Positions 36,274 to 44,558 of a stretch of DNA of 64,000 bases are shown here, piece by piece. The notes under the pieces are model-generated. The model was not told where the DNA came from and made no database searches. It saw only the letters and a program-made list of their open reading frames with translations. The position numbers were made by a program, and so were the translations under genes. This DNA is from an uncultured Clostridium sp. Its GTDB lineage: Bacteria > Bacillota > Clostridia > Clostridiales > Clostridiaceae. Numbering within the stretch: the first letter of the stretch is position 1; each line of letters begins with the position of its first letter. The stretch lies in contig NZ_CAKVKB010000007.1 of assembly GCF_934754915.1 (NCBI RefSeq), positions 7,604 to 71,603 of the forward strand, written 5' to 3'.

Positions 36274-38079
36274 TTACAAATCACTAGATATATCTATCCC
36301 TGCAAGTTTCATAAGATGAACAGCATTTCTAGTTTCACTTTTTCCCTTTCTTAATTTATAATCAAATTTTATTTTATCATTTTCATAAAATTCTCTGAAA
36401 TTATAATTTACAATACTAGGATCTTCCTTTTCTAAATCACATAATTCTAAATCATGGGTAGATACCAATCCAATTCCTCCATAACCGATAAGCTGTTTAA
36501 TTAATACAGAAGCTCCAATATGCCTATCTTGTGAATTTGTACCTTTAAATATCTCATCCAATAAAAAAAATACTTGTTCTCCTTTTTTTGCTGCTTCAAT
36601 AAGAAGTTTTATCCTTAATATCTCTGCATAAAAAGAAGATATACTTTCTTCAAGATTATCTTTTGTCCTCATACAAGTATATACATTCATTATACTGCAT
36701 GAAAATTTCTCAGCACATACTGGTGCACCTGTATAACTCAGTATCATATTTACTCCTACTGTTCTTAAAAAAGTACTTTTTCCAGACATATTTGATCCTG
36801 TAATAAGTGCAACCTTTCTTTCATCCTTAATAGAAAAATTATTTTTAACACATTCTCTATCTAATAGTGGATGACCTATATTAATTCCTTCAATAAACGA
36901 ATTTTCTTTTATACTAGGATAACACCAGCCTTTATGTTCAAAATCAAGATTTGATAAACTACACATCTCGTCTATTTTATATATTGTATTAACCCATTGT
37001 CTTAAATATTTCCCATTATTTTTTCGCCACTTCTTTATACTTAATTCCAAAAAAACATCTGAAAACAATAGTATGTTTATTATAAAGTAATATGCATTAT
37101 ATTTATTATCACTAATCCAGCTAAATATACCAGAAAGCTTTTTCATTGACGACTTGCAATCCACTCCATTTAAAGTCATGTTTTTTTGCAATTCCTTTAA
37201 ATAACTGCATTCAAATTTTTCTTCCTGAATAAGTGCTAATATATTACTATATGCTGTTATATCTCCTTTAGCTGATTCAAATATGTCCATATTGTTTTTT
37301 AAATTTTTAGATATAATTTTCACTACCACATAGTTTACTATTAAATCCAACATTATAAATGATTGTGAAAGAATATTATTTACTACAGCATATATAGAAA
37401 ATATAGTTACAAACATAAAAACTAATGCAACTACAACACTGAAATAATTTATTTTATCTGATGTTTTTTCATTCCACTCAATAAACTTATTAATATCGCC
37501 TTTTTTACTTTCTTCAATCTTTCCTTCAACTATGATTTTCTGCCTCCAATCAATTTTGGAAGAAAGTTCTCTTATAGCTTCTTGTCTTTCATATATTTCT
37601 TCCTTATTTAATATAATAGATTTCTTTAATATATCTACCAGTTCTTTTCTTCCACCTTGTGTAGCACATGTATTAATAATTTTAAACAATGAAGATTCTC
37701 CAAACACATCAAGATCATTAATAAATGGATGATTATTATCTAAATATTCACTTCCCCCATCATCAATATCATTTAATTTATTATTAATTCTATTTAATCC
37801 ATCCTCATTTACTTTTATAAAAAGTTCAGCTCTTTTCTTCTTATTAAATAATATATCATGATAATATACCAGAAATGCAAAAGCACATATTAATATAATA
37901 GTAATAACAGCTGCTATATTTACCTTATTATTTATATATAATATATAATCAACTATTATTATTCCAATTATCATCAATAATCGTACTGAACTAATTATAT
38001 TTATTTTTGCTTTCAATAAATCTCTTTTTTTCTTATTTGTTTCTATATTGCAATTATATACTTTTTCTGCTTTTCTCAT
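36274..38079 (-). CDS. Membrane-associated MutS-family ATPase
   Basis: Protein of 601 residues with a MutS domain V ATPase at the C-terminus: Walker A GSNMSGKST (428-436), Walker B FFLLDEI (504-510), and STHD (540-543). It lacks the MutS mismatch-recognition domain and the MutS2 Smr domain. Instead the N-terminal half has paired membrane helices at about 30-50 and 55-72 and again at about 212-233 and 240-258, with a MutS core-like helical region after them. Such membrane MutS homologues occur in several bacteria without known function. It leads an operon with the exonuclease. Confidence 0.8.
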   Translation of the reverse strand: MRKAEKVYNCNIETNKKKRDLLKAKINIISSVRLLMIIGIIIVDYILYINNKVNIAAVITIILICAFAFLVYYHDILFNKKKRAELFIKVNEDGLNRINNKLNDIDDGGSEYLDNNHPFINDLDVFGESSLFKIINTCATQGGRKELVDILKKSIILNKEEIYERQEAIRELSSKIDWRQKIIVEGKIEESKKGDINKFIEWNEKTSDKINYFSVVVALVFMFVTIFSIYAVVNNILSQSFIMLDLIVNYVVVKIISKNLKNNMDIFESAKGDITAYSNILALIQEEKFECSYLKELQKNMTLNGVDCKSSMKKLSGIFSWISDNKYNAYYFIINILLFSDVFLELSIKKWRKNNGKYLRQWVNTIYKIDEMCSLSNLDFEHKGWCYPSIKENSFIEGINIGHPLLDRECVKNNFSIKDERKVALITGSNMSGKSTFLRTVGVNMILSYTGAPVCAEKFSCSIMNVYTCMRTKDNLEESISSFYAEILRIKLLIEAAKKGEQVFFLLDEIFKGTNSQDRHIGASVLIKQLIGYGGIGLVSTHDLELCDLEKEDPSIVNYNFREFYENDKIKFDYKLRKGKSETRNAVHLMKLAGIDISSDL

Positions 38080-38186
38080 ATAATCTCCTTACAGCTCTAT
38101 AATTTTCTTATATTTTTATTTTATGTTAATAATTTTCAGTGTCAATAAACAACTTAAATTTATTGAAATAACTTCAAAATGTAAAA

Positions 38187-38288
38187 AAGGAACTATTCCA
38201 TTAAAGATTACATCTACAATATCTAATATTATTTCTTGAAATTAAATATTAAATATTGTTCAATTTAATCTTTAATCAATAGTTCCTT
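38187..38288. terminator. Long interrupted stem downstream of the BI-1 gene
   Basis: AAGGAACTATT (38187-38197) and ATTAAAGATTA (38200-38210) are inverted as TAATCTTTAAT (38266-38276) and AATAGTTCCTT (38278-38288): 22 bp of pairing around a 55-nt loop. It probably terminates the gene above it, though the large loop also fits a small palindromic element. Confidence 0.5.
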
Positions 38289-38295
38289 AAATGTT

Positions 38296-38961
38296 CTATC
38301 TATCATCACTTTGAATTATAGAAATAAATCGTAACAAATCAAGAAGTAAATTTAAAAAGCTTATAAATATTGAATATGCAAGAGATGCAACCTGTTCTTC
38401 ATTTAATACTCCATATTCACAATTTCTTTGAACTGATTTCATTATAATAATGGCATATACACTGTATACTAATATTCCAATAGCAGAAATTATTAAAGTA
38501 TATGTTGAAAATCTAAATAAAAATATATTTAAAATTTCCAAAATGAACAAAGCCCATACTCCACCCCATATAAATGGAGATAGCTTAAATATATCTTCAT
38601 CCTTTGATCTTAAAGCTATTATATATGCTATACCAAAAATCATTACTACACCTAATACAGTAGTTATAAACAATCCACTTCCAAGTCTATAAAAATAATA
38701 TATATAAGCAGATCCTGATAAAACACCAAGTATTAATGCATATATATAAAGGCTTTTTTTACTTCTTATAAATCCACCTCTTTTAGAAAATATAGAAAAT
38801 AGTATTAATATTATAAAAGCTACATTTAATATCATTTTTACAGAGTATGGTATAAAAAATACTCCTAAAAATGATCCAACAGCAAGAAATACTAATGCTA
38901 AAAAAAATGCTTTTAATATTTGAAGATAATTTTGTTTTATAATGCTGTTCAAATCCAACAC
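38296..38961 (-). CDS. Bax inhibitor-1 (BI-1/YetJ-like) membrane protein
   Basis: Seven-helix membrane protein of 221 residues related to the BI-1/TMBIM family, whose bacterial member YetJ is a pH-sensitive calcium leak channel. The late SIFISFLNLLLDLLRFISII helix matches the family signature. The conserved acidic pair of the channel is not clearly placed by eye. ATG at 38961 is next to AGGAGG. Monocistronic. Confidence 0.78.
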   Translation of the reverse strand: MLDLNSIIKQNYLQILKAFFLALVFLAVGSFLGVFFIPYSVKMILNVAFIILILFSIFSKRGGFIRSKKSLYIYALILGVLSGSAYIYYFYRLGSGLFITTVLGVVMIFGIAYIIALRSKDEDIFKLSPFIWGGVWALFILEILNIFLFRFSTYTLIISAIGILVYSVYAIIIMKSVQRNCEYGVLNEEQVASLAYSIFISFLNLLLDLLRFISIIQSDDR

Positions 38962-39132
38962 CTCCTAGTTTTAATAATTAACTAAAATAAAAAATATATA
39001 CATATATTTTCTATTTTAAATATAATTATAATGCTAATTGTATAACATATATATTGAATAAACAATCAGTAAAATAATTTTTAAGCTTAATTTATTTTTT
39101 TCAATATAATAACATCATATCTTACATATATA

Positions 39133-39161
39133 TTTCAATACGATAGAAAAAATGGTATAAT
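39133..39161 (+). promoter_or_regulatory. Probable promoter of the PAS gene
   Basis: TTTCAA (39133-39138), 17 bp, TATAAT (39156-39161), about 28 bp before the start codon. Confidence 0.5.
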
Positions 39162-39189
39162 TTAGTCATAATTTTTTACCATCAAGGAG

Positions 39190-40161
39190 ATGATTATTAT
39201 TAAGAAAAATTCTTTGAAAATATATAAGTATATTTATATCTTTACATTTATTTTTATTATTATAGCAAGTTTTTTTGACTTAAAACATTTGGAAGCACCT
39301 TATAGGCATAATTTTAAAGTCATGATATTAGTTTTTCAATTTTTTCTATTTATCATATTTATTCTCTTATTACATGAAAGCAATAAATTATTTAATCGTA
39401 AAGCTCGGGAATTTGATTCTTTAACTCAAATAATACCCGGAGGAATTGCAAAAGTTTACGGAAATGATAAATTTACAATTCACTATGCTGATGATACCTT
39501 TTATAAGATCATTGGATATACCAAAGAAGATTTTTTTAACTATCATCACAATAATTCAAAATTTCTTATTCATCCTGATGATTTAAATTCAGTTATAAGA
39601 ACATTTAAATTTCAAATGGATAATGGACAGCCATTCAAAGCAATATTCCGAGTAATTAGAAAAGATAGTCAAATAATCTGGATTCAAGCTAAGGGTAATA
39701 CTTTATTAATAAATAAAGACTTAACACTATATAATTTTATTTTCACTGATATTACATCTTCTAAAAATGCTTTATCTCAACTTGATCTTGAAAATAAGCG
39801 TTATGAAATAATATGCAGGCTTTCTGATAAAGTATATTTTGAATATGATATTTTAAATGATACTCTTATAAATAATACAGTATGTCAAAAACTTTTTGGA
39901 AATGATAATGTAATAACAAATTTTAAAGAAAATCCTATAACCAATGATGTAATTCATAAAGATGATATTCCTGTTTTTATGAATTTATATAAAGATTTCA
40001 ATAATGGAATTAAAAACATTTCATACAACATACGAATCAAAAATTCCAATAATACTTACAATGTATGGCATATCAAAGCCGAACCAATATTTGACAATAA
40101 CAACGTTCCAATAAAAATAATAGGTACAGCTACTGATATCTCTCAAAAACAGCCCAACTAA
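39190..40161 (+). CDS. Membrane PAS-PAS sensor without output domain
   Basis: Protein of 323 residues: two membrane helices (about 12-32 and 43-62), a first PAS domain (about 78-190, PGGIAKVYGNDKF to FIFTDIT) and a second (about 200-318, ending IIGTATDISQ). Such modules normally precede a GGDEF, EAL or kinase domain, but the gene stops right after the second PAC motif and a terminator follows at once. The start is odd: AAGGAG directly abuts the ATG at 39190, which leaves no spacer. A downstream TTG or ATT could be used instead. It may signal through a partner. Confidence 0.72.
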   Translation: MIIIKKNSLKIYKYIYIFTFIFIIIASFFDLKHLEAPYRHNFKVMILVFQFFLFIIFILLLHESNKLFNRKAREFDSLTQIIPGGIAKVYGNDKFTIHYADDTFYKIIGYTKEDFFNYHHNNSKFLIHPDDLNSVIRTFKFQMDNGQPFKAIFRVIRKDSQIIWIQAKGNTLLINKDLTLYNFIFTDITSSKNALSQLDLENKRYEIICRLSDKVYFEYDILNDTLINNTVCQKLFGNDNVITNFKENPITNDVIHKDDIPVFMNLYKDFNNGIKNISYNIRIKNSNNTYNVWHIKAEPIFDNNNVPIKIIGTATDISQKQPN

Positions 40162-40196
40162 AAAATGCCCTTAAGATTTTTCTTAAGGGCATTTTT
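40160..40196. terminator. Bidirectional terminator between PAS gene and znuA
   Basis: AAAAAATGCCCTTAAG (40160-40175) pairs with CTTAAGGGCATTTTT (40182-40196), a near-perfect stem with a T-run on both strands, overlapping the PAS stop codon. Confidence 0.92.
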
Positions 40197-40212
40197 TACA
40201 CTTCATTAAATT

Positions 40213-41112
40213 TTATTCTTCAGATAAACATTTATATATTTCTTCCAAGTCGTATCTCATAGCCTCAATGTAGCTCTTATTGTCTTCATTTGATTCTAAT
40301 GTTAAAATTGGTACAACTTCTGCTCCTACTTCATTAGCTAAAGTTTCTGAAACTTTTGGACTTGCTAGCGATTCAGAAAATATAGTTTTTATATCATTTT
40401 CTTTACAGAACTTAACTAACTCTTCAAGTTGTTTAGGTGTTGGTTCTCCCTCTGAAAGCAAATTGCTTACTGATTTCTGCTGTAATCCAAAATCTCTACA
40501 TAAGTATCCAAAAGCTGCATGCCCTGTTATAAAGTCCTTATTTTCTATTCCATCAAATTTTTCTTTATATTCATTATATAGCTTTTGCAGTTCACCAGAA
40601 AATTCATTATAATTTGATTCATAATAATCTTTATTTTGCTCATCAATTTTTATAAGTGTATCTTTAATATTTTCTGCCTGTTTCTGTGCTTCTATTAAAC
40701 TAAGCCAACTGTGAGGATCTATTACTTCCCCCTCTTTTCGCACATCTATTCCATCACTTGAATCAACAATAAGAATATCCTTATCTTCAATTACTGTATT
40801 CACTTGTTCTACCCAAGTTTCAAGACCTAGACCATTATATATAAAAGCATCACTTTTAGTTAAAGCTTCAAAATCTTTTGTTTTTGGTTCATAATCATGT
40901 GGTTCCATATTATCAGGTACCATACATGAAATCTCCGCTTTATCTCCTGCAATTTTGTCTGCAAATTCTTTTAATGGATATATAGATACCATTACTTTAA
41001 CTTTTTCGTTATTATTTTCATTTGTATTCTCAGAACTTGAATTTGTTCCACATCCAATAAGTGTTATGCTTGTAAGTACAGCCAAAATGCCTGCAATAAT
41101 CTTTTTTTTCAT
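40213..41112 (-). CDS. znuA: Zinc/manganese ABC transporter substrate-binding lipoprotein (ZnuA/AdcA type)
   Basis: Cluster 9 solute-binding protein of 299 residues. A lipoprotein signal ends at LIGC (Cys21). Metal ligands are at His72 (EPHDYEP), His134 (DPHSW), His198 (TGHAAF) and probably Glu247. There is no His-rich loop, so zinc versus manganese is not settled. ATG 41112 follows GGGAGG; a longer ORF to 41190 would run through the promoter. No permease or ATPase gene is adjacent, so it must serve a transporter encoded elsewhere. Confidence 0.88.
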   Translation of the reverse strand: MKKKIIAGILAVLTSITLIGCGTNSSSENTNENNNEKVKVMVSIYPLKEFADKIAGDKAEISCMVPDNMEPHDYEPKTKDFEALTKSDAFIYNGLGLETWVEQVNTVIEDKDILIVDSSDGIDVRKEGEVIDPHSWLSLIEAQKQAENIKDTLIKIDEQNKDYYESNYNEFSGELQKLYNEYKEKFDGIENKDFITGHAAFGYLCRDFGLQQKSVSNLLSEGEPTPKQLEELVKFCKENDIKTIFSESLASPKVSETLANEVGAEVVPILTLESNEDNKSYIEAMRYDLEEIYKCLSEE

Positions 41113-41125
41113 TTTTACCTCCCAC

Positions 41126-41150
41126 TTGCAAATACTTTGCATTTGCATCA
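41126..41150 (-). promoter_or_regulatory. Candidate operator in the znuA leader
   Basis: GCAAAT (41128-41133) and its inverse ATTTGC (41141-41146), with a further TTTGCA in between, lie just after the predicted transcription start. A metal-responsive repressor site would fit, but it does not match the Bacillus Zur or streptococcal AdcR boxes I know. Confidence 0.45.
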
Positions 41151-41158
41151 TGGTTAAT

Positions 41159-41187
41159 ATATTACACTGGAAAAAATAGAATGTCAA
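41159..41187 (-). promoter_or_regulatory. Promoter of znuA
   Basis: On the minus strand TTGACA (41182-41187), a 17-bp spacer and TAATAT (41159-41164). Confidence 0.75.
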
Positions 41188-41203
41188 CAATATTATTTTT
41201 AAC

Positions 41204-43210
41204 TTATAGTCTTATATAGTTATATTTTTTATCCATAAAATCTAAAATACTCTTTTCGATATTTTGACATGTAAATAATAATACTTGATTAAATCCAGAA
41301 TCTATTAAAATTTTTAATGCCCTTTTTCTTCTGTCATCGTCATATTCAATAAATGGACAATTTAACAAAATAGGTACTTTTTTATCTTTAAAGATTACCT
41401 CTGCTAAAGATATTGACGCTGAAAAAATCAATTGTTCTTTACCAGCATTGCTGAGATTTTCAACGTTATACAATATTTTATTTTTTGATAATTTTATATA
41501 ATAATTTTGCTCAATAACTAATTCAGTGAAATTTCCTGATGTAATTTTATTATATTTATCTAAAGTTTTACTATTGAGGTCTTCTCCTAATAATTCATTG
41601 ATCTGACTAAATGATTCACTCATAATCAAATCATTTTTTGCTTCTTTTATACGGGAGAGAAATTCTTCTCCAATAATATTTTTATGTATATGTAAAATAT
41701 TTTTATATTTTTCTATTTCTATATTTAATCTATTAATTTTTTCTTCAAGTTCCTTATTTTTAAGTTTTAGTATTTTAATATTTTTATTATTTAATTCAAG
41801 TTCTCTTTTTACATCTTCATATTTCTTTATTTCTTTTAATCCATCTTCAAGATTGTCACTATATATTATTTTTAACACATTATCTATAAAACTACTGTTT
41901 TCATCAAAAATATTTTTTAATGAATTAATTTTTTCTACATTAAATTCTTTTTCTTTCTTTTTTAAAATTTTTTCACTATTTTCTTTATAACTTATGTATT
42001 TATCATACTCTGTAATCTTCTCTACAAATTCTTCATAATTACAACTATCAGTTTCTTTCATATAGATATTTATTTCTTCCTCATTTTCATCAACTTTATT
42101 TTTAGCATCTTGAATAAGTTCCCTATCTCTTTGAGCTATTTTATTATTTCTGATGATAATTGAATATTTTAATGATTTCTTTATAAGAATTAAAATTACT
42201 GGTATACACGTAATAGATATAACTAAATATTTCTTCATAATGCAGTACATAAATAAAAACATTACAATCGTTATTTTAATATTTGTAAATATTAACTTTT
42301 TCTTCGCATCTTTTTTATTTCTGTCTAGTTTATGTTTACTCTGATTTTCTATTCTATATTTTAATTCTTTAAGAGAATATTTATATGAGTGAAGAAGCTT
42401 TTCTATATCTTGTCTATATTTTCCTATAAATTCAATAGAATTAACATTTGCAGCTTTCCTTACTAATTCTTTTTTAGTTTCATAAATAAAATTTTGATTA
42501 TTTTCGTATTCTTTAAGCAATTTTTCAATATTTCTTTGTTCATCTTTTAACGAAAAAAGTTTTTCATATAACCCATTTCCCATAGAATCTAAATCTCTAT
42601 ATAAATTAAATATTTTAATTAGTTCTTTGTTCTTATTTTCTAAATAATTAATTCTTTCTAAATTTATATTTTTTTGTTCTAAGTCTTTCATATATTTTTT
42701 ATAATTATTTTCAATATTTTTCAATACTTCAATAGATATGTCACCAGTATTTTTAGTAAAATCTGATTTTTTTTGATTCTTAAAAAATCCTTCTCGCCTT
42801 TCTATAAACAAAGACCTTACAAAACATGAATAATTTATATTTAAAATGCTCTTTCCAGGTTCATTATTATATTTTAATTTTATTTCTTGCCCTGTATCTT
42901 CATCAATAATGTTACACGTATCTTTTTCTTTAGTTACACCAAATACTCTCTTTATAATAAAATTTCTTCCTTTATGATAAAAAGTTAATTCTCCCGAAAT
43001 ATCTTTTCCATTTAATGGCATATAATCATTTCGATTATATTTGTTCTCTTCATTTTGCTCAATACCATATAACCATATCTTTATAAAATTTTCTATTGAA
43101 CTCTTTCCTGATTCATTTTCTCCATATATTAAATTAAATCCTTCTTCAAAATCAATAGTTTTATTATTGATTCCTGCGAAATTAATTATATGTATCTTTT
43201 TGATTCTCAT
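41204..43210 (-). CDS. YhaN/Rad50-like coiled-coil ATPase with degenerate motifs
   Basis: Protein of 668 residues with SMC/Rad50 architecture: Walker A GENESGKSS (30-38), a long coiled coil interrupted by a hydrophobic double helix (about 308-350, as in YhaN), and a C-terminal ATPase half. There the signature reads LSNAGKEQL where relatives have LSxGxxEQL, and Walker B reads ILLNCPF where relatives have LLDDPF, so both acidic residues are lost. ATP hydrolysis is therefore doubtful. The usual partner nuclease (YhaO/SbcD type) is not adjacent. It may be a pseudo-ATPase or a decaying gene. Confidence 0.75.
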   Translation of the reverse strand: MRIKKIHIINFAGINNKTIDFEEGFNLIYGENESGKSSIENFIKIWLYGIEQNEENKYNRNDYMPLNGKDISGELTFYHKGRNFIIKRVFGVTKEKDTCNIIDEDTGQEIKLKYNNEPGKSILNINYSCFVRSLFIERREGFFKNQKKSDFTKNTGDISIEVLKNIENNYKKYMKDLEQKNINLERINYLENKNKELIKIFNLYRDLDSMGNGLYEKLFSLKDEQRNIEKLLKEYENNQNFIYETKKELVRKAANVNSIEFIGKYRQDIEKLLHSYKYSLKELKYRIENQSKHKLDRNKKDAKKKLIFTNIKITIVMFLFMYCIMKKYLVISITCIPVILILIKKSLKYSIIIRNNKIAQRDRELIQDAKNKVDENEEEINIYMKETDSCNYEEFVEKITEYDKYISYKENSEKILKKKEKEFNVEKINSLKNIFDENSSFIDNVLKIIYSDNLEDGLKEIKKYEDVKRELELNNKNIKILKLKNKELEEKINRLNIEIEKYKNILHIHKNIIGEEFLSRIKEAKNDLIMSESFSQINELLGEDLNSKTLDKYNKITSGNFTELVIEQNYYIKLSKNKILYNVENLSNAGKEQLIFSASISLAEVIFKDKKVPILLNCPFIEYDDDRRKRALKILIDSGFNQVLLFTCQNIEKSILDFMDKKYNYIRL

Positions 43211-43257
43211 TAATTCCTACCTCTTTATCTGCTGTTTTATTTTAATGTATTTAATTT

Positions 43258-43335
43258 AACAACAATGTATAATTGATAATTTACAATAAATGAAGAAATC
43301 TTTGAAGATTTGTTCATTTATTATGTAATCTAATT
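43258..43335. repeat. Dispersed repeat copy B
   Basis: Aligned by eye with copy A: CAATGTATAA, ACAATAAATG, hairpin AAATCTttgAAGATTT, then TTATTATGTA and TAATTAT are shared in the same order. The GTTCCAATAAT end is not preserved. It lies in the 282-bp gap between the ATPase and PAP2 genes. Confidence 0.65.
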
Positions 43336-43492
43336 ATCAAAAAATATATAATTCTATTTTGAATTCAAGCACATTCGAACTTATGTTCTAATTTTAGCAT
43401 GTAATTCCATTTCAATGCAATTTATTCACTATATATGATATAATTTAAATTATATAAAATTTAATATTAAGAATATATTTAAGGAGAAGTTA

Positions 43493-43996
43493 ATGACAGA
43501 AGAACAATATATAAAAGTTACATCCTATTTCAGAAAAAATAAATTTAGAGAAAATATTTTAAAATTCTTATCAAAATTCACACCACTGCTTATTGTTCTT
43601 ATTTATTCCACTACACTACTATTGCTATTTATAAGCAATAATTATAATTTTAGACCTTTTTTGTTAGTTCCCGCTTCTAATTTTATATTTGTATCACTGC
43701 TTCGTAAAATCTTAAATAAACCCAGACCTTATGATTTATACAATTATACTCCTATTGTTAAATATACAAAAGGAAAAGGAATGTCATTTCCAAGCAGACA
43801 TACTTCCAGTGCCTTTGTTATAACCATTTCCTATTTTTATATAAATCATTTGTATTTAGGTATATTTATGTTATTTATTTCTTTAATTATAGCTTTATCA
43901 CGAATTCTTTCTGGAGTCCATTTTCCAAAAGATGTTTTATGTGCATCTGTAATAAGTATTCTATGGGCAATTGTTGGATTTCATATATGTATATAA
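43493..43996 (+). CDS. PAP2 family membrane phosphatase
   Basis: Integral membrane phosphatase of 167 residues in the PAP2 superfamily, likely acting on undecaprenyl pyrophosphate or a lipid phosphate. The three active-site parts are present: KILNKPRP (KxxxxxxRP-like, about 76-83), PSRHTSS (about 102-108; Arg replaces the usual Gly of PSGH) and SRILSGVHFPKD (about 137-148). Four to five membrane helices. ATG at 43493 is preceded by AAGGAGAAG. Confidence 0.85.
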   Translation: MTEEQYIKVTSYFRKNKFRENILKFLSKFTPLLIVLIYSTTLLLLFISNNYNFRPFLLVPASNFIFVSLLRKILNKPRPYDLYNYTPIVKYTKGKGMSFPSRHTSSAFVITISYFYINHLYLGIFMLFISLIIALSRILSGVHFPKDVLCASVISILWAIVGFHICI

Positions 43997-44122
43997 AAAA
44001 ACTTGTCCACAATAGTATTAAGCACTGAATTTTTATCTTGCAACAAATATATTAATCATAATTATCAAAAATAAATTTAAATCATATAAGGCTATAATCA
44101 TGAAGAAATATTTATATTTAAA

Positions 44123-44172
44123 AAGAGATTGCTGCACTAAATACACTAAATGCATTTACAGCAATCTCTTTC
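44123..44172 (-). terminator. Terminator downstream of the SASP gene
   Basis: AAAGAGATTGCTG (44123-44135) pairs with CAGCAATCTCTT (44160-44171), and on the minus strand runs into TTTTT. Confidence 0.75.
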
Positions 44173-44243
44173 CAGTCTTAGAATAGATATATTAAATTTG
44201 CATAAATATCAATATATCCAAATTTAAATATAAATTAATACAT

Positions 44244-44426
44244 TTAAATTCTATGTTCATATTCCTCGACCATTCTTTTTACCATTTCTCCGCCTACTGA
44301 ACCACATTGTCTAGAACTAAGATCTCCATTGTATTCTTTAAATGGTACTCCTAACTCTTGAGCAACTTCGTTTTTAAACCTTGCTAAACCTTGTTTTGCT
44401 TCTGGAACTAATGCACTCTTTGACAT
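44244..44426 (-). CDS. Alpha/beta-type small acid-soluble spore protein
   Basis: DNA-binding protein of dormant spores, 60 residues. It shows the family blocks FKNEVAQELGVPF (which includes the GPR protease cleavage region) and GSVGGEMVKRMVEEYE. ATG follows GAGGGGATCC. Expected to be expressed in the forespore under sigma G; I could not place a convincing sigma G promoter. Monocistronic with a strong terminator. Confidence 0.95.
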   Translation of the reverse strand: MSKSALVPEAKQGLARFKNEVAQELGVPFKEYNGDLSSRQCGSVGGEMVKRMVEEYEHRI

Positions 44427-44558
44427 AAGGATCCCCTCCTCGGTTAATTTGGTATAGTAATCAGTAGAAAAATTTATTTAAATCTTCCTGCCGACAATAG
44501 TATTTTACCCACTCTATTTTTTATTATTCTACCTTTAGCAAATATTTAAATGGAAATA

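Noticed and set aside
43965..44243. Region after the PAP2 gene as a small RNA gene
   Set aside because: The only structure is the SASP terminator; no promoter directs a transcript there.
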